The notes: generated by a model not told the origin, from the letters alone. A DNA stretch of 64,000 nt from Pseudomonas vranovensis DSM 16006 (GCF_000425805.1 NZ_AUED01000002.1:496001-560000); one strand, 5' to 3'; counted from the first letter of the stretch, positions 1 to 12,074 are shown. Numbers and translations: made by a program.

Positions 1-290
1 TCGAGGATGCGACCGGTGCACTTGGCGCTCATGCCTTCAGCGAGGGTGTCGTATGCGCCCAGTACTACCGCACCAACGGAGTCTTGCTCCAGGTTGAGGG
101 CCATACCGAACACGCCACCTGGAAACTCGATCATTTCGCCGTACATAACGTCGGCCAGACCGTGAATCCGCACGATACCGTCAGAAACACTGACGACGGT
201 ACCTTCGTTGCGGGCTTGAGAGGCTACATCGAGATTCTCGATGCGGCCCTTGATGATTTCACTAATTTCGGAAGGATTGAGTTGCTGCAT
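1..290 (-). CDS. atpA: ATP synthase F1 subunit alpha, N-terminal part (cut by window edge)
   Basis: Only the first 96 codons lie in the window; the gene continues past position 1. The protein begins [20 protein letters not shown], as in proteobacterial F1 alpha subunits, and covers the N-terminal beta-barrel domain with the conserved stretch [14 protein letters not shown] (here [17 protein letters not shown]). The nucleotide-binding Walker A motif would lie beyond the edge. It follows atpH with a 21-base gap in the usual atpIBEFHA order. Product identity is firm; nothing can be said about the missing part. Confidence 0.95.
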   Translation of the reverse strand, partial: MQQLNPSEISEIIKGRIENLDVASQARNEGTVVSVSDGIVRIHGLADVMYGEMIEFPGGVFGMALNLEQDSVGAVVLGAYDTLAEGMSAKCTGRIL

Positions 291-311
291 TGCTCTGCTG
301 CCCCTTCAAAC

Positions 312-848
312 TCAAGATTTCAATGCTTCGGCCAGTTTCGCGATTTTGCCGCGAACCGAGCCATCGATTACCAGGTCGCCGGCGCGGATCACGACACCAC
401 CGATTAGGGAGGCGTCCTCCGTCGCATGCAGGCGCACTTCCCGGCTGAGCCGTGCACTGAGAACCTTGGCGAGTTTGTCTTGCTGTTCTTGGTTCAACGC
501 AAAAGCACTAGTGACTTCCACGTCCACGGATTTTTCTTGCTCGGCCTTGTACAGCTCGAACAAAGACGCAATCTCCGGCAACAGCAGGAGACGGTCGTTT
601 TCCGCGGCAACATGAATGAAATTCTGTGCCTGTACATCGAACTTGTCACCGCACACGTCAATAAACGCGGCGGCCTTTTCTGCGCTCGTCAGTCGCGGGG
701 CCTTGAGCAGGCGCTGCATTGTGCCGTCTTCCGACACTGCAGCAGCCAGGCCGAGCATGGCTGACCAATTGGCCAGTTGCTGATGGGCCTGGGCGTGCTC
801 AAAGGCCGCCTTAGCGTAAGGTCGGGCCAACGTGGTCAGTTCTGCCAT
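312..848 (-). CDS. atpH: ATP synthase F1 subunit delta
   Basis: A 178-residue OSCP/delta protein ([20 protein letters not shown]), the usual length. It forms the peripheral stalk that joins F1 to the b subunits at the cytoplasmic side of the membrane. The N-terminal helical domain carries the typical [10 protein letters not shown] motif, and the C-terminal part ends with [20 protein letters not shown], the conserved delta signature that includes [10 protein letters not shown]. It sits between atpF (12-base gap) and atpA in one minus-strand operon. Confidence 0.97.
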   Translation of the reverse strand: MAELTTLARPYAKAAFEHAQAHQQLANWSAMLGLAAAVSEDGTMQRLLKAPRLTSAEKAAAFIDVCGDKFDVQAQNFIHVAAENDRLLLLPEIASLFELYKAEQEKSVDVEVTSAFALNQEQQDKLAKVLSARLSREVRLHATEDASLIGGVVIRAGDLVIDGSVRGKIAKLAEALKS

Positions 849-860
849 GATCGCCCTCGC

Positions 861-1331
861 TTAAATTTCAGCGGCCAGTTTATTAACCAGCTCCGCATGC
901 GCGTTTTGATCGATTGTGGCGCCAAGGATCTTTTCAGCACCGCCAACGGCCAGGCTACCCACTTGGGCGCGCAGCGCGTCTTTGACGCTGTTAATTTCCT
1001 GTTCGATCTCGGCTTGAGCCTGAGCCTTCACACGGTCAGCTTCGACGCGGGCCTGATCACGGGCTTCCTCGACGATCTGAGCACCGCGCTTCTTGGCTTG
1101 CTCAATGATTTCGGCTGCCTGAGCTTTCGCTTCGCGCAGTTGCTGACCCGCTTTATCTTGGGCCAACTCCAGGTCGCGAGCTGCTCGGTTGGCAGCGTCC
1201 AGTCCATCCGCGATCTTCTTCTGACGTTCTTGCAATGCCGCGATGACCGGAGGCCACACGAACTTCATGCAGAACAGCACAAAAATGAAGAACGCAACGG
1301 ACTGACCAATCAGGGTTGCATTAATGTTCAC
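861..1331 (-). CDS. atpF: ATP synthase F0 subunit b
   Basis: A 156-residue protein with one N-terminal membrane helix (about residues 5-27, [20 protein letters not shown]) followed by a long, charged, Ala/Gln/Glu-rich helix typical of the dimeric b subunit of the peripheral stalk. Length and sequence match gammaproteobacterial AtpF. It lies downstream of atpE (57-base gap) and upstream of atpH in the same operon. Confidence 0.97.
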   Translation of the reverse strand: MNINATLIGQSVAFFIFVLFCMKFVWPPVIAALQERQKKIADGLDAANRAARDLELAQDKAGQQLREAKAQAAEIIEQAKKRGAQIVEEARDQARVEADRVKAQAQAEIEQEINSVKDALRAQVGSLAVGGAEKILGATIDQNAHAELVNKLAAEI

Positions 1332-1388
1332 GCCAACACCTCGCTCGTTCTTTGTCCATCACACCAAACCACTCGAGAATTCGAGTGA

Positions 1389-1661
<273 letters not shown>

Positions 1662-1789
1662 TTACGTCGTATTGGTTAGGTTTTTTAGTTTGAAGCGGTA
1701 AAACAAAATCGTTTGGTACAGCTGCCCTTGCGGACGTTTTCGACCCTCCCCGATACCTGCGGAAGGGTCATCAGACACGCCAGGCGGTC

Positions 1790-3083
<1,294 letters not shown>

Positions 3084-3158
3084 CACAACTGCTCCTCGAA
3101 AGTCGACCAACCAGTCAGCAATGACTTGGCATAATTTGTGCCGACAAAATGCGCGCAG

Positions 3159-3187
3159 AGTATAGGGGCGGTTTAACCCCTATTCAA
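3159..3187 (-). promoter_or_regulatory. sigma70-type promoter of the atp operon
   Basis: On the minus strand, TTGAAT and TATACT are separated by exactly 17 bases, a close match to the sigma70 consensus. It lies about 75 bases upstream of the atpI start and points into the operon. The spacer contains AGGGG and CCCC, which with flanking bases can form a 7-bp stem (ATAGGGG/CCCCTAT). This is a sequence prediction only. Confidence 0.7.
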
Positions 3188-3232
3188 CTGCCGGGTAGTG
3201 ATTTCCGACTACGCGCTACAAAAGGAATTGTT

Positions 3233-4105
3233 TCAGCGGATGTGTGCTAGCACACCTTGCAACTCATCTAACGAGTTGTATCGGATAACTAGTTGGCCTT
3301 TGCCTTTGTTGCCATGTCGTATCTGTACCGCCGAGCCCAGGCGCTCTGCCAGACGCTGTTCAAGGCGGGTAATGTCCGGGTCTGGCTTGGCGGGTTCGAC
3401 AGGCTCCGGCTTGCCGTTGAGCCACTGTCGAACCAGTGCCTCAGTCTGGCGCACGGTCAGCCCACGTGCGACAACATGACGCGCCCCGTCCACCTGTTGC
3501 TCATCCGGCAAACCGAGCAATGCCCGGGCATGTCCCATTTCCAGATCGCCATGGGACAGCATGGTCTTGATGACCTCAGGCAGCGAGATCAGGCGCAGCA
3601 GGTTGGCCACGGTTACCCGTGACTTGCCCACCGCGTCGGCGACCTGTTGCTGGGTCAGCTGGAACTCCTGCTGCAAACGCTGCAACGCGATCGCCTCCTC
3701 CACCGGGTTGAGGTCTTCGCGCTGGATGTTCTCGATCAGGGCCATGGCGATGGCTGCTTCATCGGGCACATCGCGGACCATGGCCGGGATGGTTTCCATT
3801 CCGGCCTGTTGGCTGGCGCGCCAGCGACGCTCACCGGCGATGATCTCGTAGCGGTTCTCGGCAATCGGGCGGACCACGATCGGTTGCATGACGCCCTGGC
3901 TCTTGATCGACAGAGCCAGTTCCTCCAGCGCCTGCGGGTCCATGTCCCGGCGTGGCTGGTACTTGCCGCGCTCGATCAGGTCGAGCGGCAGATGTTGAAG
4001 TTCTTTTTGGTCGACCTTTACAGCCTGCTCTTCGAGCGCGCTGACGGTAGGACCACTGAGCAGTGCATCCAACCCACGTCCGAGACCCCGTTTCTTAACG
4101 GCCAT
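3233..4105 (-). CDS. parB: Chromosome-partitioning protein ParB (Spo0J)
   Basis: A 290-residue ParB. It binds parS, clamps onto DNA using CTP, and spreads to form the origin-proximal partition complex. The N-terminal RGLGRGLDALL motif (residues 6-16) is the ParA-contact region. GERRWR (91-96) and ENIQRE (125-130) are the CTP-pocket motifs. The helix-turn-helix lies at about 150-171 (LTQQQVADAVGKSRVTVANL). It starts 9 bases after the parA stop, so the two are co-transcribed. Its likely targets in this window are the parS sites at 15585, 16215 and 38534. Confidence 0.97.
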   Translation of the reverse strand: MAVKKRGLGRGLDALLSGPTVSALEEQAVKVDQKELQHLPLDLIERGKYQPRRDMDPQALEELALSIKSQGVMQPIVVRPIAENRYEIIAGERRWRASQQAGMETIPAMVRDVPDEAAIAMALIENIQREDLNPVEEAIALQRLQQEFQLTQQQVADAVGKSRVTVANLLRLISLPEVIKTMLSHGDLEMGHARALLGLPDEQQVDGARHVVARGLTVRQTEALVRQWLNGKPEPVEPAKPDPDITRLEQRLAERLGSAVQIRHGNKGKGQLVIRYNSLDELQGVLAHIR

Positions 4106-4114
4106 ACGGATTCC

Positions 4115-4906
4115 TTAAGTTGTTTGTGCAGTGCGAGATGGACGGCGCTGACGGCGTACGAGTTCCCCAGCCAGGGCCAGGTAAGCCAGTGCTCCACGCG
4201 ATTGCTTGTCATAGGCCAGGGCCGGCATACCGAAACTCGGAGCCTCGGCCAGGCGGATGTTACGGGGGATCACCGTATCGTAAAGCTGATCGCCAAAATG
4301 CTCCTTGAGCTGCGCCGAGACATCGTTGATCAGGCTCAGACGCGGGTCGTACATGGTCCGCAGCAGGCCTTCGACCTTCAGGTTCGGGTTCAGGCGTTCG
4401 CCGATGCGCTTGATGTTATCCACAAGGTCGCTCAAGCCTTCCAGGGCAAAGTATTCACATTGCATCGGAATGATGACGCCATCGGCGGCCACCAGCGCAT
4501 TGAGGGTCAGCATCGACAGCGACGGCGGGCAATCGATCAGGATGTAGTCGTAATTCTCGCGAATGGGCGCCAGCGCCGTGCGCAGGCGACTTTCCTTCAT
4601 CTGCATTTCCAGCAGCACCACTTCGGCAGCGGTGAGGTCGCGGTTGGCCGGCAGCAGCTGGTAACCACCGTGTTCGGAAAAATGCATGGCCTGGGCCAGG
4701 TCGCATTCACCGATCAGCAGGTCGTAGACCGAGTGTTCCAGGACGTGTTTATCCACACCGCTACCCATGGTGGCGTTGCCCTGTGGATCGAGATCGATCA
4801 GCAGTACGCGGCGCTTGGTTGCCACCAGCGATGCTGCGAGATTGATACAGGTGGTGGTTTTACCCACCCCCCCTTTCTGGTTCGCGATTGCGAATACCTT
4901 AGCCAT
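4115..4906 (-). CDS. parA: Chromosome-partitioning ATPase ParA (Soj)
   Basis: A 263-residue ATPase with the deviant Walker A motif KGGVGKTT at residues 11-18, Walker B LIDCPPSLS, and the ParA-family DLDPQGNATMG. It forms the nucleoid-bound gradient that moves ParB-parS complexes. The reading frame contains two exact DnaA boxes (4416-4424 and 4749-4757). It lies 18 bases after the rsmG stop, upstream of parB. Confidence 0.97.
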   Translation of the reverse strand: MAKVFAIANQKGGVGKTTTCINLAASLVATKRRVLLIDLDPQGNATMGSGVDKHVLEHSVYDLLIGECDLAQAMHFSEHGGYQLLPANRDLTAAEVVLLEMQMKESRLRTALAPIRENYDYILIDCPPSLSMLTLNALVAADGVIIPMQCEYFALEGLSDLVDNIKRIGERLNPNLKVEGLLRTMYDPRLSLINDVSAQLKEHFGDQLYDTVIPRNIRLAEAPSFGMPALAYDKQSRGALAYLALAGELVRRQRRPSRTAQTT

Positions 4907-4924
4907 TCTTGCTTGTGTTCCCAG

Positions 4925-5569
4925 TCATGCCGTGCGGCGCAGTATCAGCAGATGGCGTTGGCCTTGGCAACCCGGTACGGTCAAGGCCTGCTCGCTATCT
5001 ACTCTGAAATCTGCCGGCAATGCTACCAGTTCATCGGCAGGATGCAGCCCTTTCATTGCCAGCCACTGCGTCTGGCCGTCGCCGAGATGGCGCGTCCAGT
5101 TGGTGAAGTTCTCCATGCTGCTGAAGGCACGGGACACAATTCCAGTGAAGGGGAGCTCCGGTTGGTACTCCTCGACCCGTTTGTGGATAACTTGCAGGTT
5201 GTCCAGCTTCAGTTCCAGTTTCACCTGGGTCAAAAAGCGGGTTTTCTTACCGTTGCTGTCGAGTACCGTGACTTGCTTGTCCGAATGCAGGATAGCCAGC
5301 GGAATGCCCGGCATGCCGCCACCGCTGCCGACATCGAGCCACCGCTCGCTGTGGATAAACGGCATGACGCTCAGACTGTCCAGCAGATGGCGGGACACCA
5401 TTTCGTCCGGATTGCGCACGGCAGTCAGGTTGTACGCCTTGTTCCACTTGATCAGCAAGGCCAGGTAGGCCAGCAATTGCGCGTGCTGGGCCTCGCTCAG
5501 CTCGACACCAAGCTGGCGGGCACCTGTGGACAACTCTTCGGCGTGTTGAGGGGTGACCAGAGAACTCAA
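4925..5569 (-). CDS. rsmG: 16S rRNA (guanine527-N7)-methyltransferase
   Basis: A 214-residue SAM-dependent methyltransferase (GidB) that modifies G527 in 16S rRNA. The SAM-binding motif is [17 protein letters not shown] use a TTG start at 5567-5569: there is no nearer ATG in frame, GGAG sits about 10 bases upstream, and the protein then begins (M)[12 protein letters not shown] as in relatives. The TTG overlaps the mnmG stop (TTGA), which suggests translational coupling. Two exact DnaA boxes lie inside the gene (5182 and 5350). Confidence 0.92.
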   Translation of the reverse strand: MSSLVTPQHAEELSTGARQLGVELSEAQHAQLLAYLALLIKWNKAYNLTAVRNPDEMVSRHLLDSLSVMPFIHSERWLDVGSGGGMPGIPLAILHSDKQVTVLDSNGKKTRFLTQVKLELKLDNLQVIHKRVEEYQPELPFTGIVSRAFSSMENFTNWTRHLGDGQTQWLAMKGLHPADELVALPADFRVDSEQALTVPGCQGQRHLLILRRTA

Positions 5570-7461
5570 GCGCTTTGCTCCAACTCGCGGCCTGCGCCGC
5601 GTTTTTTCAGATGAATCAGCAACAGAGAAATCGCCGCCGGGGTCACGCCGGGGATACGCGATGCCTGGCCCAGGGTCTCGGGCCGAGTCTGGCCGAGCTT
5701 GCTCTGAATTTCCTTGGACAGACCGGAAATACCGCTGTAGTCGATATCGTCGGGCAGGCGGGTGTCTTCGCTGGCACGCAGGCGGGCGATTTCTTCCTGT
5801 TGCCGGTCGATGTAACCGGCGTATTTGGTCTTGATCTCGACTTGCTCGGCGACCTGTGGATTGATTTCGGCACCGCCGGTCACTTCCATCAGGCCCACAT
5901 AGTCGATTTCCGGGCGGGTCAGCAGGTTGAGCAAGTTGTATTCGTGGCTCAATGGTGTACCGAACTTCTCGGCAATGGCCTGACCCTGCGCCGTATCCGG
6001 GCGCACCCAGGTAGATTTCAGGCGTTGTTCTTCCTGTGCGATGCCTTCGCGCTTGGCACTGAAGGCCGCCCAACGTTCGTCATCGATCAGGCCGAGCTCG
6101 CGACCTTTTTCGGTCAGACGCAAGTCGGCGTTGTCTTCGCGCAGGATCAACCGGTATTCGGCACGTGAAGTGAACATCCGGTAAGGCTCCTGGGTACCCA
6201 GGGTGATCAAGTCGTCGACCAGCACACCGATGTACGCCTCGTCGCGACGTGGGCACCAGCTTTCGCGGCCTTGCGCACGCAGAGCGGCGTTGGTTCCGGC
6301 GAGCAGTCCCTGGGCACCGGCTTCTTCGTAACCGGTCGTACCGTTGATCTGTCCGGCGAAGAACAGGCCACCGATGACTTTGGTTTCCAGGCTGTACTTG
6401 AGATCACGCGGATCGAAGTAGTCGTACTCGATGGCGTAGCCCGGCCGCACGATGTGTGCGTTTTCCATGCCGCGGATCGAACGGACGATCTCCAGCTGCA
6501 CGTCGAACGGCAAGGATGTGGATATCCCGTTCGGGTACAGCTCATGAGTGTTCAGGCCTTCGGGCTCGATGAACACCTGGTGGCTTTCCTTATCGGCAAA
6601 GCGATGGATCTTGTCTTCGATCGACGGGCAGTAGCGTGGGCCAATGCCTTCGATTACGCCGGAGTACATCGGCGAACGGTCGAGGTTCGACGCAATGATC
6701 TCGTGGGTCCTGGCGTTGGTATGGGTAATCCAGCAACTGACCTGGCGTGGATGCATGGCCTTGTCGCCCATGAACGACATCACCGGGATCGGTGTATCGC
6801 CTGGTTGCTCGGTCATTACCGAGAAATCCACGGAACGACCGTCAATACGCGGGGGGGTACCGGTTTTCAGGCGACCGACGCGCAGCGGCAATTCACGCAG
6901 GCGATGGGCCAAGGCAATGGCAGGAGGATCACCCGCCCGACCACCGGAGTAATTCTGCAGGCCAATGTGGATAAGTCCGCCCAGGAAAGTCCCGGTAGTC
7001 AGTACCACCGAGTCAGCCATGAAACGCAGGCCCATTTGAGTGACCACGCCACGGACCTGGTCCTGTTCGACGATCAGGTCGTCACAGGACTGCTGGAATA
7101 TCCACAGGTTGGGCTGGTTCTCAAGAATTTCGCGCACCACCGCCTTGTAGATGGCCCGGTCGGCTTGTGCACGAGTAGCGCGCACGGCAGGGCCTTTGCG
7201 GTTGTTCAATACACGGAACTGGATACCGCTCTTGTCAGTGGCCAGTGCCATGGCACCGCCGAGCGCATCGATTTCCTTGACCAGGTGGCTCTTGCCAATA
7301 CCACCAATGGCCGGGTTGCAACTCATATGACCGAGGGTTTCCACGTTATGGGTCAGCAGCAGGGTTTTTACGCCCATGCGTGCAGACGCAAGCGCAGCCT
7401 CGGTACCGGCATGGCCGCCGCCGATGACGATCACTTCAAAACGGGAAGGGAAATCCACCAC
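5566..7461 (-). CDS. mnmG: tRNA uridine-5-carboxymethylaminomethyl synthesis protein MnmG (GidA)
   Basis: A 631-residue FAD enzyme that works with MnmE to make (carboxymethyl)aminomethyl-uridine 34 in tRNA. The FAD-binding [12 protein letters not shown] lies at about residues 14-25, the family signature [23 protein letters not shown] follows, and the C-terminal helical domain with [12 protein letters not shown] is complete. Upstream is the oriC-like region rather than mnmE, so the two partner genes are separated by about 500 bases here. A possible promoter (TATACT at -10, weak -35) lies about 50 bases upstream. Confidence 0.97.
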   Translation of the reverse strand: MVDFPSRFEVIVIGGGHAGTEAALASARMGVKTLLLTHNVETLGHMSCNPAIGGIGKSHLVKEIDALGGAMALATDKSGIQFRVLNNRKGPAVRATRAQADRAIYKAVVREILENQPNLWIFQQSCDDLIVEQDQVRGVVTQMGLRFMADSVVLTTGTFLGGLIHIGLQNYSGGRAGDPPAIALAHRLRELPLRVGRLKTGTPPRIDGRSVDFSVMTEQPGDTPIPVMSFMGDKAMHPRQVSCWITHTNARTHEIIASNLDRSPMYSGVIEGIGPRYCPSIEDKIHRFADKESHQVFIEPEGLNTHELYPNGISTSLPFDVQLEIVRSIRGMENAHIVRPGYAIEYDYFDPRDLKYSLETKVIGGLFFAGQINGTTGYEEAGAQGLLAGTNAALRAQGRESWCPRRDEAYIGVLVDDLITLGTQEPYRMFTSRAEYRLILREDNADLRLTEKGRELGLIDDERWAAFSAKREGIAQEEQRLKSTWVRPDTAQGQAIAEKFGTPLSHEYNLLNLLTRPEIDYVGLMEVTGGAEINPQVAEQVEIKTKYAGYIDRQQEEIARLRASEDTRLPDDIDYSGISGLSKEIQSKLGQTRPETLGQASRIPGVTPAAISLLLIHLKKRGAGRELEQSA

Positions 7462-7574
7462 GCACCTCGTGCCTGTTTCGGGAATAGATAGGGATAACGC
7501 ACAAGTATAGGGACTTACCCCCCTCTAAAGGAACCTTTTGCACAAAATTTAACCAGGCTGTGGATGAGTGGCGT

Positions 7575-7970
7575 GCAATAGAAATAAAGAGAGAGAAATT
7601 TATTAAAGCTTTGTTTTTATGTTTATTCTTATACACCGCATATTCTGTGGATAAACAGCTGTAGGCCTTTGTTTACCTTATGTACAGCGATTCAAAACCC
7701 TGTGGTCTAGTGGTCATGAGCGTTCTGGATAAGCGCTTTAAGCCTGTGGATTAAAGTGCTACTTACCCACAGGCGCAGTTATCTTCAGTTTTGAAGACCA
7801 GTTATCAACGGAGCTGAAGGCGAGTTTTCCACAGGGCTTAATCCGCACAAATCGGGATAGAAAGACAAGCGAGAGGGCAGGACGAGCGAATTTGCTGTCC
7901 TGGCGAGAGGGGGGTCGGGTGGAAAAAAGAGGCGTCAGCCGGGTCCGTTGCAGACCCGGCTGTGGATAAA
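7575..7970. other. Second origin-like region, paralogous to oriC
   Basis: The 514-base gap between mnmG and mnmE holds no gene. It holds an AT-rich segment (about 7580-7645) followed by DnaA boxes: TGTGGATAA at 7646 and 7961 (exact), TGTGGATTA at 7745, TTACCCACA at 7763, TTATCAACG at 7802 and TTTTCCACA at 7825. Four of these (7646, 7745, 7763, 7825) have counterparts in oriC at exactly 4,501 bases further on, and the sequence between them is recognisably alike (for example GCCTTT and TATGTACAG after the first box). It therefore looks like an old duplicate, with more degenerate boxes than the dnaA-side copy. Whether it still initiates replication is unknown. Confidence 0.75.
7922..7961 (-). 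terminator. Rho-independent terminator of mnmE
   Basis: A perfect 9-bp stem, AGCCGGGTC/GACCCGGCT (7937-7945 and 7953-7961), with a 7-base loop, lies 15 bases after the mnmE stop. On the minus strand it is followed by TCTTTTTTCC. The outer base of the stem overlaps the DnaA box at 7961-7969. Confidence 0.8.
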
Positions 7971-7975
7971 GACGT

Positions 7976-9346
7976 TTACTTGCCGATGCAGAAGCTGGAA
8001 AAAATGCGACCCAACAGGTCGTCAGAGCTGAAGGCGCCCGTGATCTCTCCAAGGGCCTGCTGAGCCTGACGAAGGTCTTCGGCTAGCAGCTCACCAGCAC
8101 CGGCCAGGGTCAGCTGGGCACGACCGTGCTCAAGATGCGTACTGGCCTGACGCAACGCTTCCAGGTGCCTTCTGCGCGCACTGAAGCTGCTTTCGGCGGT
8201 CTGCTCATATCCCATGCAGGCCTTGAGGTGCTCGCGCAACAGCTCGAGGCCCATGTCGGTGTCCTTGGCACTAAGGGTAATGGTCACATGGCCATCTTCA
8301 CTCTGTTCCATCGCAATGGTCTCGCCGCTGAGGTCGGCCTTGTTGCGAATCAGCGTGACCTTGGCTGGATCTGGCCGCAGATCGAGGAACTCTGGCCACA
8401 AGGCAAACGGGTCGCTGGCCTCTGGCGCCGTCGAATCGACCACCAGCAGCACTCGATCAGCCTCATTGATGGCTTTGAGTGCGCGTTCCACACCGATCTT
8501 TTCGACATGGTCGTCAGTGTCACGCAGGCCTGCGGTATCGACCACATGCAGCGGCATGCCGTCGATGTGGATGTGTTCGCGCAGGATGTCCCGGGTGGTG
8601 CCGGCGATATCGGTGACGATGGCAGCTTCACGCCCGGCCAGGACGTTGAGCAAACTGGATTTTCCGGCATTCGGACGCCCGGCAATGACCACGGTCATGC
8701 CATCACGAAGCAACGCCCCCTGCCCGGCCTCACGCTGTACTGTGGATAAATTGGCCCGGACATCATCGAGCATGCTCAATACATAGCCATCGGCGAGGAA
8801 GTCGATTTCTTCTTCGGGGAAGTCGATGGCGGCTTCCACGTAGATGCGCAAGCTGATCAGTTTTTCGGTGAGGTTATCCACCCGCCGGGAGAATTCCCCC
8901 TGCAATGAACGCAAGGCGTTGCGGGCTGCCTGCGCGGAACTGGCTTCGATCAGGTCTGCGATGGCTTCGGCCTGGGCCAGGTCGAGTTTGTCATTGAGAA
9001 ACGCCCGCTCACTGAACTCACCCGGCCGTGCCAGGCGGCAGCCCAGTTGTACGCAGCGTTGCAGGAGCATATCCAGCACCACCGGACCACCATGGCCCTG
9101 AAGTTCCAGCACGTCTTCCCCGGTGAATGAGTTTGGCCCGGGGAAGAACAGGGCAATACCTTCATCCAGGACCAGGCCGTCCTCAGCCCGGAAGGGGCCG
9201 TAATGGGCATAGCGGGGCATCAGTTCCCGCCCGCAGATCGCAACCCCGGCCTGCTTGGCCAGGGGCCCGGAAAGCCGCACGATCCCCACTCCCCCACGTC
9301 CCTGGGCGGTGGCAATGGCGGCAATGGTTTCACGCACAGTGTTCAT
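7976..9346 (-). CDS. mnmE: tRNA-modifying GTPase MnmE (TrmE)
   Basis: A 456-residue GTPase, partner of MnmG in wobble-uridine modification. The N-terminal formyl-THF-binding domain starts [19 protein letters not shown]. The G domain has GRPNAGKSS (P-loop), [15 protein letters not shown] and NKADL. The protein ends in FCIGK, with the catalytic cysteine. I chose the ATG at 9344-9346; an upstream in-frame ATG would add 12 residues with no family support. An exact DnaA box lies inside the gene at 8741. Confidence 0.95.
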   Translation of the reverse strand: MNTVRETIAAIATAQGRGGVGIVRLSGPLAKQAGVAICGRELMPRYAHYGPFRAEDGLVLDEGIALFFPGPNSFTGEDVLELQGHGGPVVLDMLLQRCVQLGCRLARPGEFSERAFLNDKLDLAQAEAIADLIEASSAQAARNALRSLQGEFSRRVDNLTEKLISLRIYVEAAIDFPEEEIDFLADGYVLSMLDDVRANLSTVQREAGQGALLRDGMTVVIAGRPNAGKSSLLNVLAGREAAIVTDIAGTTRDILREHIHIDGMPLHVVDTAGLRDTDDHVEKIGVERALKAINEADRVLLVVDSTAPEASDPFALWPEFLDLRPDPAKVTLIRNKADLSGETIAMEQSEDGHVTITLSAKDTDMGLELLREHLKACMGYEQTAESSFSARRRHLEALRQASTHLEHGRAQLTLAGAGELLAEDLRQAQQALGEITGAFSSDDLLGRIFSSFCIGK

Positions 9347-9379
9347 GCTCGAAGGCCTCACAACAAAAACGACAGATAG

Positions 9380-9404
9380 CAAAACGCCCCACGAGGGGGC
9401 GTTT
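9380..9404 (-). terminator. Probable terminator after yidC
   Basis: A 9-bp stem AAACGCCCC/GGGGCGTTT (9382-9390 and 9396-9404) with a 5-base loop sits between the yidC stop and the mnmE start. On the minus strand the stem ends in a short T run (CGTTTTGC), so termination may be partial. Confidence 0.6.
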
Positions 9405-9429
9405 GTCCACAGGTTAGCTGACTAACCCG

Positions 9430-11112
9430 TTATGCAGCGGCTTTACTGGTAGCCTTTTCGATGCTGCGAGTGATGTACCACTGCTGTGCGATCGACAGGC
9501 AGTTGTTCACAACCCAGTACAGCACCAGACCTGCAGGGAACCACAGGAAGAAGAAGGTGAAGATGATCGGCATCAGCTTCATCACCTTGGCCTGCATCGG
9601 ATCCGGCGGAGTCGGGTTCAACTGCTGCTGGATGAACATGGTTGCGCCCATGATGATCGGCAGGATGAAGAACGGATCCTTGATCGACAGGTCAGTGATC
9701 CAGAACATCCATGGCGCCTGACGCATCTCGACGCTTTCCAGCAGAACCCAGTACAGCGAGAGGAAGACCGGCATCTGCACCAGGATCGGCAAGCAGCCGC
9801 CCAGCGGGTTGATCTTCTCTTTTTTGTACAGCTCCATCATGGCCTGCGACATTTTCTGCCGGTCATCACCATGTTGTTCCTTCAGGGCTGCCAGTTTCGG
9901 CGCCACGGCGCGCATGCGGGCCATCGACTTGTAGCTGGCGGCCGACAACGGGAAGAACAGCAGCTTGATCAGCATGGTCAGGACGATGATCGACCAGCCC
10001 CAGTTGCCCAGCAGGCTGTGGATATGTTGCAGAAGCCAGAAGATGGGCTGGGCAATGAACCACAGAATGCCGTAGTCGACGGTCAGTTCCAGACCTGGGG
10101 ACAACTCTTTGAGCTTATCCTGAATCTTTGGACCGGCGTACAGAACGGTGCTGGTTTCAGCCTTGGCGCCAGCGGCTACGTTAAGCGCAGGACCGGTGAA
10201 GCCAATGATGTAGTTGCCTTGGCTGTCTTTGCGGGTCTGAACGATGTTGTTGTCAGACTTGTTCGGAATCCAGGCGGTAACGAAGTAGTGCTGCAGCCAG
10301 GCTACCCAGCCACCGGAAACATTTTCTTTCAGATTCCCCTTGTCGATGTCTTTCATCGACACCTTTTTGTAGGGCTCCGAACTTGTCCACAGGGCTGCAC
10401 CCAGGTAGGTAGCAGTACCGGTGGCGGTGCTCGAGGATGGATCCGAGCTCGCGTCGCGCTTGAGTTGCGCGAACAGGTTACCGGTCCAGGGCTGAGCGCT
10501 CTGGTTGTCGATCAGGTAGGTAACGGTCAGGTCATACTCACCGCGCTTGAAGGTAAAGCGCTTGATGTAGTTGACGCCGTTATCGCTGAACTTCAGGTCA
10601 ACGACCATCTGATCCTGGCCATCGGCCAGTTGATAGGTTTTCTGATCAGCGGCGTAGAGCGGACGACCGCTCGGGCGTGCATCCGGACCGTTGACGCCAG
10701 TCAGGCCGCTTTGCGCCAGGTAAGTACGCTCGCCACCGTTGTCGAACAGCTGGAACGGAATGTCCGGATGGTCCTGACGGCGCGGATACTTGGGCAGCAT
10801 CAGCTGGGCGATATCACCGCCGTTTGGATCGATAGCCAGGTCCAGGACATCAGTCTTGACCCGAATCAGGTCCTTGCTGACTGCAACCGGAGCCAGTTCG
10901 GCAGGGCTGGATTCAGCGTTGGCGCTCGGCACATCGGCGCTGGCGCCAGTGTTACCGGCCTGCGCGGTGTCCGGCAGTGCCGGGGCAACGTTGCTGGCAG
11001 CAGTATTCTGAGTCGGCAGGGCAGCTTGGCCGTAGTCCTGGTTCCAGTTAAGGACCAAAACGTAGGACACGATTGCCAGGGCGACGATCAGGATCGTGCG
11101 TTTAATATCCAT
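9430..11112 (-). CDS. yidC: Membrane protein insertase YidC
   Basis: A 560-residue insertase that places proteins in the inner membrane, alone or with SecYEG. It has an N-terminal signal-anchor helix (IKRTILIVALAIVSYVLVLNW), a low-complexity linker, the large periplasmic P1 domain, and five C-terminal helices. The conserved core includes WGWSIIVLTMLIKLLFFPLS, in which the cavity arginine of other YidC proteins is replaced by lysine at the equivalent stretch or lies nearby; I could not fix this residue by eye. It follows yidD directly (2-base gap). Confidence 0.96.
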   Translation of the reverse strand: MDIKRTILIVALAIVSYVLVLNWNQDYGQAALPTQNTAASNVAPALPDTAQAGNTGASADVPSANAESSPAELAPVAVSKDLIRVKTDVLDLAIDPNGGDIAQLMLPKYPRRQDHPDIPFQLFDNGGERTYLAQSGLTGVNGPDARPSGRPLYAADQKTYQLADGQDQMVVDLKFSDNGVNYIKRFTFKRGEYDLTVTYLIDNQSAQPWTGNLFAQLKRDASSDPSSSTATGTATYLGAALWTSSEPYKKVSMKDIDKGNLKENVSGGWVAWLQHYFVTAWIPNKSDNNIVQTRKDSQGNYIIGFTGPALNVAAGAKAETSTVLYAGPKIQDKLKELSPGLELTVDYGILWFIAQPIFWLLQHIHSLLGNWGWSIIVLTMLIKLLFFPLSAASYKSMARMRAVAPKLAALKEQHGDDRQKMSQAMMELYKKEKINPLGGCLPILVQMPVFLSLYWVLLESVEMRQAPWMFWITDLSIKDPFFILPIIMGATMFIQQQLNPTPPDPMQAKVMKLMPIIFTFFFLWFPAGLVLYWVVNNCLSIAQQWYITRSIEKATSKAAA

Positions 11113-11114
11113 GA

Positions 11115-11360
11115 TTACTCGGCTATCGAAGAAGAACGGGAAGAGGGAGCTGGCGGAACCGGGTCAAAACCGCCGGCATTCCACGGATGACAACGCCCCA
11201 GGCGACGAACGGTTAGCCACCCACCGCGCAAAAGGCCATGGTTTTCGATGGCTTCTAGCGCATAGCAGGAGCAACTGGGGTAGAAACGACAGTGGCTGGC
11301 CATCAGAGGACTAATGGCATAACGGTAAAACTGGATCGGAACGAGCGCCAGTTTACGCAT
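11115..11360 (-). CDS. yidD: Membrane protein insertion efficiency factor YidD
   Basis: An 81-residue protein with the family signature [27 protein letters not shown] and GRCHPW. It assists YidC-dependent insertion at the inner face of the membrane. It overlaps the end of rnpA by 8 bases and precedes yidC by 2 bases, so the cluster is translated as a tightly packed unit. Confidence 0.95.
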   Translation of the reverse strand: MRKLALVPIQFYRYAISPLMASHCRFYPSCSCYALEAIENHGLLRGGWLTVRRLGRCHPWNAGGFDPVPPAPSSRSSSIAE

Positions 11361-11757
11361 CTTGACTGTCTACCCCCACAGAGTCGGTGTTCACCACTGG
11401 AGCGGGCCGACTGCGTGCGAGGCGCTTCCAGAGCTTGCCAAAATGTTGGTGCAATTCTGGGTTTTCAATCTCGCCCAACCCTTTGCGCGCGACGATCACG
11501 ATATCCCACCCAGCAAGCAAATGCTGGTGCAGGCGAAACGAATCGCGCATCAGGCGTTTCAGGCGATTGCGTTGAACGGAGAGCTTGACGCTCTTTTTCC
11601 CGATCACAAGCCCCAGGCGGGGGTGATCCAGACCGTTCTCGCGGGCAAGGAGCAGCAGGTTTTTCCCTGGAACCTTGCCGGTTGGGGAGTCGAAGACCGC
11701 TTTGAAGTGTCGGGGAATAAGCAGACGCTTTTCCCGACTGAAGTCCTGACTCACCAC
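11353..11757 (-). CDS. rnpA: Ribonuclease P protein component
   Basis: A 134-residue basic protein, the protein subunit of RNase P that matures tRNA 5' ends. The signature [15 protein letters not shown] is the RNP-motif RNR helix. The reading frame has GTG-GTG-AGT at the expected start; I use the first GTG (11755-11757), giving [13 protein letters not shown]. Starting at the second GTG is equally possible. No strong ribosome site is visible. It follows rpmH by 13 bases. Confidence 0.93.
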   Translation of the reverse strand: MVSQDFSREKRLLIPRHFKAVFDSPTGKVPGKNLLLLARENGLDHPRLGLVIGKKSVKLSVQRNRLKRLMRDSFRLHQHLLAGWDIVIVARKGLGEIENPELHQHFGKLWKRLARSRPAPVVNTDSVGVDSQDA

Positions 11758-11770
11758 CAGTGCCGAAAAA

Positions 11771-11905
11771 TCAAACTGCCAGACGCTTACGGCCTTTGGC
11801 ACGGCGACGCGACAGAACGGCGCGACCGTTCTTGGTAGCCATACGGGCACGGAAACCGTGAGTGCGAGCGCGCTTGATGGTGCTTGGTTGGAAAGTACGT
11901 TTCAT
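11771..11905 (-). CDS. rpmH: 50S ribosomal protein L34
   Basis: A 44-residue, very basic protein ([20 protein letters not shown] ... [11 protein letters not shown]), the full length and sequence of bacterial L34. It is the first gene of the rpmH-rnpA-yidD-yidC unit, which runs away from oriC, and is served by the promoter at 11966-11994. Confidence 0.98.
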
Positions 11906-11965
11906 GGCGTGTTACCTGGTTCGTCCACAACGGGCCGGAATGGCCCCCGTTTTAAGAGACCGGCG

Positions 11966-11994
11966 ATTCTAGAGAAAGCAGGGCCACAGGTCAA
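11966..11994 (-). promoter_or_regulatory. sigma70-type promoter of rpmH
   Basis: On the minus strand, TTGACC and TAGAAT are separated by 17 bases, about 60 bases upstream of the rpmH start. It is one of the best sigma70 matches in the window and fits a ribosomal-protein gene. Confidence 0.75.
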
Positions 11995-12074
11995 TTTCCA
12001 ACCAGCTTTTCCTTATAGACGGGAAATCACTCGGATGGACGGGTGAGCCAGGTCGTGCGAACCAACACACGCTT

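Noticed and set aside
3647..5614. A 655-codon open frame on the plus strand across parB, parA and rsmG
   Set aside because: It runs antisense through three well-supported genes and has no family resemblance.
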